Origin: Armigeres subalbatus
Taxonomy: Eukaryota; Arthropoda; Insecta; Diptera; Culicidae
Assembly: GCF_024139115.2 (NCBI RefSeq)
Contig: NC_085141.1
Location: 225,294,307-225,358,306, forward strand
Direction: 5' to 3'
DNA: 64,000 nt
Part shown: positions 1 to 9,964 of the stretch, in pieces
Layout of the letters: each line of letters starts with the position of its first letter
Position numbering within the stretch: position 1 is the first letter of the stretch
Program-made: the position numbers and the translations under genes
The notes under the pieces: model-generated
What the model was told of the DNA's origin: nothing
The model's database searches: none
Seen by the model: the letters and a program-made list of their open reading frames with translations, nothing else

Positions 1-249
1 GTTTCCGTGGGAGGAATTACTTCCACTAAATCAGTGGCCCAGAAAATGCCGCAACTTTCTTGAAAATTACACTTCGATCATCACTGCTAGGACAAAACGT
101 AATCCTTCTCTTGCCGCCTCTTTATGCAACAAGACGACGAGAGGGAAATCAGGAACATGAGGAACTGTTGCACAAATGCACTCAACCTTTGCCCCCTTTC
201 CACTTACGCGCGAGATTGGTTTCGGAAATATATCAAGAGTCTTAAAAGA

Positions 250-1105
250 GTTTTAAACTGATTTCTCAATAAAAAAATGTCCGAAGAAATTCTTTATTAA
301 ATTTACTTAAATTTTTCAAAGAAATTTGTAAAGGAATTTCTGAAGTAATCTCTACAGGAATTTTTGTAAGCATATCCAGAAATAAGAAAATTTCCGAATG
401 AATTCCTAAAAAAAACCAAACGAATTTCTGAAGCATTTCTTGGCCGTCTGTTGTCCATCGTGTTGTAGTATAAGTTTAGTATTATCACCAATATCGGTTT
501 GACATTTATAGCATCCGTACTTTTTAGCTGCTAGGTCCAAGCTAACTAGATGTTGGTCACGCGAACGGGAACGACATTAGCAATCTTATACTTTTGCATC
601 ATCTGTATTTCCGAACGAGTTTCCACATAAATTTTCAAATGATCTCCTGAAGGAGTTTTCAAAGGTATTGCTTAAAACATTTCCGAGAAAATTTGCTGAA
701 AGAATTTCTGAAAGACCTCGTAAAAGAAACCCCTGATGATATTTGAAAGATTTTTTTTAAGAAGTTTTAAGGAATTCCCGAAAAAAATGTCCAAACTAAT
801 TTCTGGAAAGTTCGTGTAGAAATTCAAAAGAATTACAAGAGAAATCTTAAATAAATTTCCGAAGAGATTCCTAAACGAATTCTTGAAGATATTTTTAAAG
901 AATGGCTAGAGAAATCTCCAAAGTATTTCACAAAGATATTTCCGAGGGAGTTTTAGAGAAATTTTCGAACGAGTCCCTAAAGGAATTTCTGAATGAAATC
1001 ATGAGGGAGTTCTGAAAGCATTTCTGAGGGAAATTTCAAAGCAATTCCTAGGATACCCTATTTGAAGGAATTTCTTAATTCATTTCTAGAGCATTTCTCG
1101 AAGGA
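250..1105. repeat. Degenerate ~24-nt GAATTTC-type minisatellite
   Basis: Short words such as GGAATTTCTGAA and AAATTTCCGAA recur roughly every 20-27 bases with many substitutions. The word is close to self-complementary (GAA...TTC), so both strands look alike. No reading frame is conserved across the copies. Bases 1-249 hold nothing recognisable. Similar blocks occur at 1680-1850, 13270-13519, 17304-19700 and 32860-33110. Confidence 0.6.
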
Positions 1106-1709
1106 ATCCACAATGGGGAAAAAAATGTCCATAAGGCGAATAAATTCAATATCTCGGTTCGGTACTGCGGATTGCGCTGAAATTTCGACACAAATCGTAG
1201 ATGTTTCTGGGGAATCGTGCAAATGCGATTAAGTTCACTGCACGAAGCTGCAAGACCTTGGTTTAACCCCAATGCCCCTTATTTATTATGTAATTTGTTA
1301 TGTTAGGAGTTCCAAATAATGTCAAAAATCGTATTATGTGACCTCTATCTACTGCACAACGGTGGAAATTGAGGTCTCGCTGATTTTACCCTACCTACGT
1401 TCTCATATTTCTCAAATTACTTACTAATAACCCAAAATGCCACGGTCTTTCGGAAAATATAACAAATAGGAGCATTAGGGTAAAACGAGGTCTTGCAGCT
1501 TTGTGCAGTGAAAATAACCACCTGTCGATGTTGAACTTAATTAAAAATTTAAAAACACCTTAATAAATAAAAAAGAAAAAAAATAGAACCACCTTTGCAC
1601 GATTTCCCAGAAAGTTCTACGATTCGTGTCAAAATCCGCCAGTACCGAACCTATAGCTATTGAATTTATTCGCGTTATGGACAATTTCTTCCTCATTGTG
1701 GAATCCCTA
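1106..1709. repeat. Foldback (inverted-repeat) element
   Basis: The left arm (about 1106-1290) reappears inverted at about 1455-1709. Matching landmarks are GGAATCCACAATG near 1107, GGCGAATAAATTCAAT at 1135, GTACTGCGGATT near 1163, and CACTGCACGAAGCTGCAAG near 1238, each with its reverse complement in order on the right. The right arm carries about 70-100 extra AT-rich bases near 1520-1590. It looks like a MITE or foldback transposon lying in the 24-nt minisatellite. No coding sequence is seen. Confidence 0.65.
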
Positions 1710-1989
1710 GAGGAGGAATACCTGGAGAAATTTCCGATGGAATTACTGAAGGATTATTTGATCGAAGGGCTAAAGCAATCTCTTGATGTACTTGCTAAGG
1801 AAACCCTTGAGGCATTTCCTAAACAATTTCTTTAGTAATTTACGAGAAAAAATGTGAGGTCTCTCATAAATTCTTTTGAAAAAGGTTTTTCGCAATATTC
1901 ACTTGTTTAACTTGATTATTCTGTTGCAAAAATGTATATAAGGCACGTTTGTTTTCACCTGTAAAAATAAGGAAAATTTGTTTTTACAA

Positions 1990-2128
1990 ATGATTAGACA
2001 CCCTTGTCTATGGCTCTACATTCCAACTGTAACTTGGCCTGCTTTTCAACTTAGTGTTCTATTAGCATTTCCACAGTTATTAATTGAAAACTTTTCTATG
2101 CCCGAAAATTGCATGAGTATGTATCTTG
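1990..2128 (-). mobile_element. tRNA-derived SINE fragment, 3' half
   Basis: The reverse complement matches the 3' half of the complete SINE at 46592-46879. Shared stretches are CACAAGATACATACTCATGCA, the region around AGCTTTTCAATTAATAACTG and a run reading CTTGGCCTGCTTTTCAACTTAG on the plus strand. The tRNA-like head is missing; the fragment stops where the poly-T edge of the next LINE begins. Confidence 0.65.
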
Positions 2129-2129
2129 T

Positions 2130-4150
2130 GTTTTTTTTTCTTCCTAAGCAATGGAAGGGGTTGTCCAGGAAGTGCGGGGTTAGGGGCCACCTCCAACAGC
2201 AAACGAGGGAGGCAGGACTGCATCCCCGACCCGCTAAACCGTTTCCATTGCCGCCAAGCCCATCGTCCCTTCGGTACAACCAGAAAGTAATGCTTCAAAG
2301 GGGGGCCAGTGCACAACGCACCCTTGAGGTTAGCTGCGTGTCCTTGCAGCATCGAACATCGTGACTCGCTTTTTTAGAAGAACACCATGGTATCGCGTCA
2401 GCGCATTGCCGGCTTTCCAGGTGGCCGACTTGGTGGGAAGGGTCGACTTCGCGCCTGCTTCCCTCTGCACGACTGGTATCAAGAATGATGATGCCGCGTG
2501 CACCCCAAATTGACCTCTCTGCGATAGGGCCTATTCGCCAGCACACAGAGGGACTTGCCGACGCGGTGCCTACGCCTACCCCAGCCATGACGAGGACTTC
2601 TTTCCGTCCTCGGGCTCGGAACCCGCCCGGTTGACCGGTTGATCCCGGCGTCTCAACTTCGCACTGTCGCCGCAGTGCCGTGACGAGCTCTTCGACTTCG
2701 GTGATCTCGTCCAGGTCTTTAACCCTTAGATTCACCTGCGTCGTGATTGCCCTCACCTTGACCGTCTCGCCTAGGACTTCCTCCGCCAACTTATTGTAGG
2801 CGGCGCCGTTTTGTGAGACGCCTCGCTTCAGCTCGAGGATCATCTCGCCCATCCGGGTACGTCTTATTCGACGTACGTCGGCGCCGAGTTCACCGAGCTT
2901 GACGTCACTCCTCATCGCCTTCAAGACGTCCGAGTACTTAGCCTCGTCCGTCTTGATGACTAGGGCATCGCTCCTGGAGCGATTGGCGCCTACCCTAGAC
3001 TTCTTGCTACCCTCATTCGCCTGGGCCTTCTTTTCGGCCCTTGACGTCTTCGGTTTCCTCTTGTTCTTGACCAGGGTCCAGGAGGCATCATCTTCCTCTA
3101 TTTCCCTGGTTTGGGGCGGCTGAGAGTTCTCAGCCTGCCGTAACCCCTTACCACCGTCTTTCCTGGGTGGACGGACCTTTCCAGGTCCTTCCTCCCCCGG
3201 TTTGGGAGGTACCTGGCCGTGGTTCAGCTTCCCAGCCCCACTACCCTTGTTCAGGGTAGTAACCCTCCGCGTTTTGGAGCGGCCCCTAGGGAGCTCATCC
3301 CCTGGAGACTGCCTCCCCCGTTTGTGTGTCTGCTCCGTTGGAGCAGTCACCCCCGACGTGCCCGCGAATACTTGAGCCTCAGTCTGGGTAGACTTTGGCA
3401 CCACCGTCTTCGCTGGCACGCCCTCGGTCGATTCGAAGCCCGAGTCCGCGAATCCTTGGGCCTCAGTCTGGGTAGACCTCAACTCCACGGATTTCACGGG
3501 TTTGCACTTGGCCGTCCCTAACGCCCTCTCCAGCTTGGCGTCCAACATCGACTTTCGAAGTTTCAGCAAGCTCCTCTTGAGGTCCTTACTGATATTATGC
3601 TTCGATGACGCAAAGTCGATGATGGGGTCCAGCTGTTCCGTCGCCACCTCAAAGGCCGAAAGCCCATCGCGTTTCCGGTTCATCGCCTTCACAAGCCATG
3701 GGCCGTCTATAACCTCTACCGGCGTAGCCTGGGACCCGTCTATAACCTGACCCACGCTGGCGCTGCGCACCGAGCTGCCGACTATTGCTTCTGGCCTCCT
3801 AGGCGGAGACCTGAGCAACTAACCTCTTGCGAAGGGGTTGTCGCCTACACTACTACCACTAATTGAAGAATGCATGCATCCCTTCGGCACGGGTCGCTTA
3901 ACGCCTTGGGATTAGGGGTTAGGGACGATGGTCCCTTTGGTCGCACCCACTCACTCTAGCTGATGTCAGAAGGACAACAGTGCCCAGGCTGCACTACCAG
4001 TTAAGTACAAAACCCTTAGCTGGCGGTCGATTGTCATCGGAAGACCCGTGGAAGCGTGAGATTGGAACTTGAGAAGACCAGAGCTGTGTAGGTCGCTCCT
4101 TCCCAGATGTCAACTCACCATTTCGCAGCCCCGTCAGTTTCTCTGTGATA
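2130..4150 (-). mobile_element. R1-like non-LTR retrotransposon, internally deleted copy (gag joined to 3' UTR)
   Basis: On the minus strand this runs 5' UTR (about 4150-3820), gag-like ORF1 (3818 to about 2655), then directly 3' UTR, ending in a poly-A (plus-strand T run at 2131-2139). Comparison with the copies at 5247-7957 and 59167-61244 shows that the zinc knuckles and the whole endonuclease/RT ORF2 are missing, with a join near 2650 in the motif CGCCGGGATCAACC. The 5' UTR also differs from the second copy by a deletion near 3865. The right boundary is approximate. Confidence 0.75.
2295..3818 (-). CDS. LINE ORF1 (gag-like) fused by deletion to 3' UTR sequence
   Basis: This is a 507-codon open frame. 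Roughly residues 1-388 are the gag-like protein of an R1-type retrotransposon: a Ser/Thr/Pro-rich N-terminus, a basic middle segment (KNKRKPKTSRAEKKAQ) and a conserved domain with GELGADVRRIRRTRMGEM and DLDEITEVEELV. These are also present in the copy at 5581-7120. After CEVETP the frame runs into what is 3' UTR in the other copies, so the last ~117 residues are not a natural domain and the CCHC zinc knuckles are lost. The frame begins at TTG, not ATG, in both copies, so the true start is uncertain. It is a retroelement relic, not a host gene. Whether the open frame is ever translated cannot be told from sequence. Confidence 0.65.
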   Translation of the reverse strand: MLRSPPRRPEAIVGSSVRSASVGQVIDGSQATPVEVIDGPWLVKAMNRKRDGLSAFEVATEQLDPIIDFASSKHNISKDLKRSLLKLRKSMLDAKLERALGTAKCKPVKSVELRSTQTEAQGFADSGFESTEGVPAKTVVPKSTQTEAQVFAGTSGVTAPTEQTHKRGRQSPGDELPRGRSKTRRVTTLNKGSGAGKLNHGQVPPKPGEEGPGKVRPPRKDGGKGLRQAENSQPPQTREIEEDDASWTLVKNKRKPKTSRAEKKAQANEGSKKSRVGANRSRSDALVIKTDEAKYSDVLKAMRSDVKLGELGADVRRIRRTRMGEMILELKRGVSQNGAAYNKLAEEVLGETVKVRAITTQVNLRVKDLDEITEVEELVTALRRQCEVETPGSTGQPGGFRARGRKEVLVMAGVGVGTASASPSVCWRIGPIAERSIWGARGIIILDTSRAEGSRREVDPSHQVGHLESRQCADAIPWCSSKKASHDVRCCKDTQLTSRVRCALAPL

Positions 4151-4495
4151 TATGCATCTGTTTAGTATACAAAGTAAAATAAAGTAAAATCATCATTTAT
4201 CGGTGAAATCAACCGCAATTCAAAATATTCATTTCAGCCCCGGTAGATATTCATTTTTTACGCTCAATTATCAATCGGCTATTTAGGATCGGGCGGTAAA
4301 TTTAGTATGGAAGCTTGACAGCATGCAGCGAGATGTTCGTGCCTGCATTGCCGAGCGTCTGATCAACACAAACACGAATCAATGACGAAGCTGCCTACTG
4401 AGCATCGACTGATAGTAAAACGAAGATCTCCGTCCTTGCTCCCTAGTATAAGTCAACTACATTTGAATGACATTTTAAGCGCTTTTCGAAACGAT

Positions 4496-4800
4496 TTTTT
4501 TACTTTTACTCACTTATGGATTCTGTACACCTCCAGTGGTGCAAATGGCCGACTTGAAAGATTTCCATCCTGAGCCGATGGCCAGCTATCGCTTTGACCT
4601 GTTGCCAGGTTAGATTTCGGTCGACTTCTATTATTTCTTTATTGAGGCTTCGCCGCCATGAGCCTCTGGGTCTGCCTCTGCTGCGATGCCCCGCTGGGTT
4701 CCAGTCTAATGCCCGTTGAGTGTTCTCCACTGATACACACCATGTTTCGCTAGCGTATAACAGCACAGATTTCACGATACAGTTGAGTTTCAACGATTTT
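4496..4800 (-). mobile_element. RTE-clade LINE 3' fragment with internal deletion
   Basis: The minus-strand frame 4793-4506 reads VKSVLLYASETWCVSVENTQ, then RALDWNPAGHRSRGRPRGSW. These are two segments of the RTE reverse-transcriptase tail that are separated by about 75 residues in the copy at 48820-49602, so the stretch between them has been deleted. The 3' end carries a short tandem tail (AAGTGAGTAAAAGTAAAA on the minus strand), typical of RTE elements. About 4150-4495 upstream holds no recognisable gene. Confidence 0.75.
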
Positions 4801-5143
4801 CTTAGGTTGCCCCGATCACCCCTACTTCTGGCGCTTTAGTGCTCTAACGAAAGGGACTCGGTGCAAGTAGGGTGACCATATGGTATCCTAAAGGAGGGCA
4901 TGTCCTCCTTTTTCGATAAAAATCTGATGTCCTTCTTTTGTGCTGAAATGCCCTGCTTTTTGTAAATATTGAGGAAACAATTAACAATGCTAGCCAATAA
5001 TTTAAGAGAATTTTTTCTTGTTATCGCTGAAGAAAGTATTCAACAGAGATCCATTCGCAAATAAAACATAGGGTTGTGAATATACATTTGGGTTTAATTC
5101 CCGTACGGTTGTAAATATACATTTGGGTTCCCAATATGGAACA

Positions 5144-5246
5144 TTTCTTCTTCTTCTTCTTATTGGTATTACATCCCCACACTGGGACAGAGCCGCCTCG
5201 CAGCTTAGTGTTCATTAAGCACTTCCACAGTTATTAACTGCAGGGG
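5144..5246 (-). mobile_element. SINE fragment (3' end)
   Basis: This starts with TTCTTCTTCTTCTTATTGG, the reverse complement of the GAA-triplet tail, and continues with the SINE 3' region (ACATCCCCACACTGGGACAG, TTATTAACTGC) as at 20484-20772. Only about 100 bp remain before the R1-like sequence begins. Confidence 0.75.
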
Positions 5247-7957
5247 CAGCAGGGACTTTGTCCAAGGGCTTGACGACCCCTCCCCATGGCCACTGCGAGT
5301 TAGACCGGGACCATCGTCCCTAACCCCTAATCCCAAGGCGTCAAGCGACCCGTGCCGAGGGGATGCATGGCCAGGGGGGTGAAATAATAAGCTAGGCCTT
5401 TAACGGAGCCTGTGGGGTACCTGGGCACCCTCCACAGTAATTGTCCCTTACCGCGTTATGCTGGGCTCTGGCGTGGTGGACCTCTTTTCCCGAGCAACTC
5501 GTGGGACCAAAATGGAAAACCAAGTCAATTCTTAAATTAGTGGTAGTAGTGTAGGCGACAACCCCTTCGCAAGAGGTGGGTTGTTCAGGTCTCCGCCTAG
5601 GAGGCCAGAGGCAATAGTCGGCAGCTCAGTGCGCAGCGCCAGCGTGGGTCACTCAACCATCCTCTCGGCTATAAAAACGCCGGTAGGGGTTATTGACGGC
5701 CCATGGCTTGTGGAGGCGATGAACCGCAAACGCGATGGGCTTTCGGCCTTCGAGGTGGCGACGGAACAGCTGGACGCCATCATCGACTTTGCGTCATCGA
5801 AGCATAATATCAGCAAGGACCTCAAGAGGAGCTTGCAGAAACTTCGAAAGTCGATGCTGGACGCCAAGCTGGAGAGGGCGGTCGGGACGGCCAAGTGTAA
5901 ACCCGTGAAATCGATGGAGTCGAGGTCTACCCAGACTGAGGCCCAAGGATTCGCGGACTCGGGCAAGGTCGAATCGACCGAAGGCGTCTGCCAAAGTCTA
6001 CCCAGACTGAGGCTCAAGTATTTGCGGGTACGTCGGGGGTGACTGCTCCAACGGAGCAGAGCACACACAAAAACGGGGGAGACAGTCTCCAGGGGATGAG
6101 CTCCCTGGGGGCCGCTCCAAAACGCGGAGGGTTACTACCCCGAACAAAAGTGGGGCTGGGAAGCTGAACCCCGGTCAGGTACCTCCAAAACCGGGGGAGG
6201 AAGGACCTGGAAAGGTCCGTCCACTCAGGCAACACGGTGGTAAGGGGTTACGGCAGGCTGAAAGTTCTCAGCCGCACCAGACCAGGGAAATAGAGGGGAA
6301 TGACGCCTCCTGGACCCTGGTCAAGAACAAGAGGAAACCGAAGACGTCAAGGGCCGAAAAGAAGGCCCAGGCGAATGAGGGTAGCAAGAAGTCTAGGGTA
6401 GGCGCCAATCGCTCCAGGGGCGATGCCCTAGTCATCACGGCGGACGAGGCTAAGTACTCGGATGTTTTGAAGGCGATGAGGAGTGACGTCAAGCTCGGTG
6501 AACTCGGCGCCGACGTACGTCGAATAAGACGTACCCGGATGGGCGAGATGATACTCGAGCTGAAGCGGGGCGTCTCGCAAAAGGGCGCCGCCTACAAGAA
6601 GTTGGCGGAGGAGGTCCTAGGCGAGACGGTCAAGGTGAGGGCACTCACGACGGAGGTGAATCTAAGGGTTAAAGACCTGGACGAGATCACTGAAGTCGAA
6701 GAGCTCGTCAAGGCACTGCGGCGACAGTGTGAAGTGGAGACGCCCACCGCAGCCGTTCGGCTACGGAAAGGTCCGGCAGGGACGCAGGTAGCATTGGTTC
6801 GGCTATCTGCAGCGGACGCCTCCAAGGTAGTCAAGTTAGGGAGCGTCAAGGTGGGATGGTCGGTATGCCCTGTGCACATATACGAGCAACCCGAAGTTTG
6901 CTTCAAGTGCCTGGAACCGGGGCACAAGCAATGGGACTGCAAAGGCCCTGACAGAAGCAATCTCTGCCGACGCTGCGGATTGGAGGGACATAAGGCACAA
7001 TGCTGCACGAACCCTCCCAATTGTTTGATTTGTTCCAGCAAAGCTGTGAACAGCAAGCACCCCATGGGGGGTTCGATGTGCCCGGCGTTTAAGCGTGCTG
7101 CAAAATCAAAGTGCAGGTAAAGCAGCTGGCTTGCTCGGCTTCGCCCGAGTTTTTGGTGTGCGCAGGTTTAGAGGAAACGGCGGAACACGTGTTGTTCGTG
7201 TGCTCACGTTTTCGCGCAATGCGTGACCACATGCTTGCCACATGTGGTCTGGACACTACCCCGGACAACCTAGTTCGGAGGATGTGTAAAGACGAAGTTG
7301 GCTGGAACGCCGTTTTATCGGCTATCGCCCAAATCGTCTCGGAGCTACACAGAAGGTGGCGCGTGGACTCAAGGATGGCTAGTTCAGGCGCAAATAAGAG
7401 GTGGTCCAAGGGATCGGAGTCGGCTTCATGGGTCATACCGGTGGTCATGCTCTGTGGTCGAACTCGATCCTTTTATCGAACAAGTAGCCGCGCGAAGAAC
7501 AACATGGTATCGTCGTTTTCGCGGCGTCGGTCAACCGGGCGGGTTCCGAGCCCGAGGACGGAAAGGGGTCCTCGTCAAGGCTGGGGCAGGCGTAGGCCTC
7601 GCGTCGGCAAGTCCCTCTGTGTGCTGGCGAATAGGCCCTATCGCAGAAAGGTCAATTTGGGGTGCACGCAGCATCATCATTCTTGATACCAGTCGTGCAG
7701 AGGGAAGCAGGCGCGAAGTCGACCCTGCCCACCTTCCGAGGACATAGGGCGTGGTAAGGCCACCTGGAAAGCCGGCAATGCGCTGGCACGATACCATGGT
7801 GTTCTTCTAAAAAGCGAGTCACGATGTTCGATACTGCAAGGACACGCAGCTAACCTCGAGGGTGCGTCATGCACTGGCCCCCCTTTGAAGCATTACTTTC
7901 TGGTTGTACCGAAGGGACGATGGGCTTGGCGGCAATGGAAACGGTTTAGCTGGTCGC
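5247..7957 (+). mobile_element. R1-like LINE copy, gag joined to the C-terminal end of ORF2
   Basis: The order is 5' UTR (5247-5580), gag ORF1 (5581-7118), an abrupt join near 7119 to the last part of ORF2 (GLEETAEHVLFVCSRFRAMRDHM), then 3' UTR to 7957, where it is truncated at GCTGGTCG. The endonuclease and RT are missing. It shares 5' UTR, gag and 3' UTR with the copy at 2130-4150 but has a different internal deletion end point. Confidence 0.75.
5581..7120 (+). pseudogene. R1-type LINE ORF1 (gag) with CCHC knuckles, frameshifted
   Basis: Two open stretches (5581-6042 and about 6070-7120) together cover a gag-like protein colinear with the frame at 3818-2295. At least one frame break lies near 5990-6070. 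The second stretch retains the C-terminal zinc knuckles that the other copy lacks: CFKCLEPGHKQWDC (6898-6939), CRRCGLEGHKAQCC (6964-7005) and a third Cys/His cluster around CLICSSK...HPMGGSMC. Three CCHC-type knuckles after a conserved RNA-binding region are typical of ORF1 proteins of the R1/I/Jockey groups. The frame ends just after SKCR at 7120, and the following sequence belongs to the distant 3' part of ORF2. Because of the frame breaks and the missing ORF2 it cannot mobilise itself. Confidence 0.7.
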
Positions 7958-8420
7958 ATGCCATAAACTTGTTAGTATTCAAAAAATAATCTCCGCTGAT
8001 TGACTAGGTGTCTTAAGTAATATACAATTAGTTGTCTAGTGCTCAACGCTGCGATGTAAGCGATAGTTAAGTCATTCGAAAATTTTCATATTTCATTTTT
8101 TCTTGCTAAAATTCTGTGCAATGCTGCATCTAGCCTATGTAGTATTTGACTCGACATTTCGAAAAATCAGTCAAATTAATATCAAATACAGGAAATTTTG
8201 GGTTTGGTAATTTCTTTCATATGTCCTCCTTTTTCAACCAAATGTCCTCCATTTTGGCAAGGAATTGTCCTCCTTTGGGAAAATTTCATGTGGTCACCCT
8301 AGGTGCAAGTGCGACGTGTCAAGAGAGCAGCTTCGTTGCTCAAATGGCAATGAGCATAGGATACCGCAGTCAAAGGTCATTGGAGAAGTTTGTGCATAGG
8401 TTTGGGTTCGGTTTCAAGAA

Positions 8421-9042
8421 AGCGGGCTTGGTAGTCATATGGCTACTGCTTCTGCCTCATACGCAGGAGGTCGTGGGTTCAATCCCAGGTCCGTTCCATT
8501 CTCCTACTTTGTATCTTTCTCTATATTTCTCATGTTCTAGCAATCGCTAGAACTGGAAATGGACTTCCATACCGTTTCTATTACTATTCCTATACCTTCA
8601 ACTTGAGTATTCTAACAGTAATCTGCTAGAATTTGAAATGAACTAAAGAGCTCGTTTCCTACATCCAATTAGAAAATTCTATCAGTTGCCTTCTCCTATC
8701 TATCACATTGGCAGCTCGTTAACCAAGACGAACCTCTGCCTCTCGAACCTTACCCAAAATTTCCAACAAATTCCGCATGAACTCGTGGCAAGTGCAGAGG
8801 TATATTCGGCTTGCAGTGGGCGAGTGATTGCATCATCATTTCCTCCCCCTTCCCTACATTGACTTGCATTCTGACGTGGCAGGCGCCAGTATGACCAAAC
8901 AAATGAGATCACCAGTAGTTGTACATTGAAGATGTGTGCTAGTCCCAAGCAAACATCTGTTGGTTCCCTGTGCAAGAACAGCTGATCTGGTCATAATGGA
9001 GTAGCAACTACGAGCAGTCAATCAAGCTCAAGCTCAAGCTCA
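8421..9042 (+). mobile_element. tRNA-headed SINE-like element with CAAGCT tail
   Basis: The head (GCTTGGTAGTCATATGGCTA ... GGTTCAATCCC at 8468-8483) resembles a tRNA with A and B boxes. The 3' end is a short CAAGCT tandem (about 9021-9042). A 23-bp direct repeat, AGGTTTGGG through TTTCAAGAA, flanks the insert at 8398-8420 and 9043-9065, as expected for a target-site duplication, although longer than usual. A partial copy in reverse orientation is at 15875-16003. Confidence 0.6.
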
Positions 9043-9065
9043 GGTTTGGGTTCGGTTTCAAGAAG

Positions 9066-9575
9066 TTTTTGCATAGGTTCGGGTTCTCAGAATCTGCGGA
9101 TTTCCCGGAATGCGTAACCGAGGTGGAATCGGTTAAACATGTGATGTTTGCATGCCCGCAATATGATATTGAGGGAAACGACCCATCGAGTGGATATCCC
9201 AGAACGAGGATACTTGGAATGCGGTGAACGCAGCAGCACAACAGATTATGTCGGAGCTGCAGCGATGGTGGCGTATTGAACAAAACCAGCAGCTTCAGTA
9301 GAGACCTGTGATGCTCGTCTCCTACGTGAGTTACTGATAGAGACTGTTAGGTTACTATCGTGACTTCCGATCGACGGGTGGTGAGGTTACCACCTTTGAA
9401 GTCTATGTGTTTTTAATGCCTTGTGCGTTAGCGTAAGTGTGAGCGTTCTTAATAGTCTCCCCCTGAAGTATTGCTTAATTGCGGATGGGGGTACGGACTG
9501 GCGAAAGGGTTTTTGGTTTTAGTGGGTCGAATGAGCCCACCCTCACGGCCCACACTACCTGAGTGTTTTGACCCT
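9066..9575 (+). mobile_element. R1-clade LINE 3' fragment (ORF2 C-terminus and 3' UTR)
   Basis: Translated pieces such as ESADFPEC, VKHVMFACPQYD, NAAAQQIMSELQRWWRIEQNQQLQ followed by a stop match the R1-type C-terminal tail (compare ETAEHILFVCP...AVEKWNAVSTATTQIACSLQRIW at 57780-57970). Frame breaks are present. The 3' UTR motif GTACGGACTGGCGAAAGGGT at 9489 recurs at 54617. The fragment was split by the SINE at 8421-9042. Confidence 0.6.
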
Positions 9576-9619
9576 TCCTTCGGAAGTGTCTATAATTTCG
9601 CTTGGGGGCCATACACATT

Positions 9620-9800
9620 TTCCGCAAGCACTTGGGGGGGGGGGGGGGGTCCGTCATTTTCTTACGCACCATATAAATAAAAAATCATTTGTATGAAAAA
9701 ATCTTACATGGGGGGAGGGGGGGTCGAAAACCCCAGAAAAAATGCTTACGTAATATGTGTACGACCCTTTGTATGCGTTACGTAGGCGTGTTGTTACGTA
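9620..9800. repeat. G-rich MITE fragment with poly-G tract
   Basis: A run of 13-14 Gs near 9636-9649 sits in a segment (TCTTACATGGGG...CGAAAACCCC) that reappears inverted at about 21730-21800 (GGGGTTTTCAACCCC...CATGTAAGATTTTT). It is a dispersed repeat with no coding content. Confidence 0.5.
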
Positions 9801-9964
9801 TTAATCTATCAATAAATCTCATGAATTATGAAATAAAATTCACTTTAATATTGAAAATATAATTATAATCACCAAATTTAGTGTTACGTAATTTTAGAAA
9901 GAGCCCCTACGGGTCTCCGGGCCTTTCATCTAGTTTTTTTTAGGAACCCTATTATAGTCTTTTG

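Larger units (their letters stand above)
4868..8301. mobile_element. hAT-type DNA transposon (non-autonomous), carrying a nested R1-like LINE
   Basis: The ends are TAGGGTGACCATATGGTATC at 4868 and its inverted counterpart ending GGTCACCCTA at 8301. Both are followed inward by AAAGGAGGACA-like words. An exact 8-bp target duplication, GGTGCAAG, lies at 4860-4867 and 8302-8309. Eight-bp duplications are typical of hAT elements. The unique DNA (4900-5140 and 7960-8260) has no transposase. A SINE piece and an R1-like copy were inserted inside later. A related element is at 52983-54345. Confidence 0.8.

Noticed and set aside
8430..8500. Possible tRNA gene (GGTTCAATCCC with an upstream A-box-like sequence)
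   Set aside because: It continues into a SINE-like body with a tandem tail, has flanking direct repeats, and a second partial copy exists at 15875-16003. It is the head of a retroposon.
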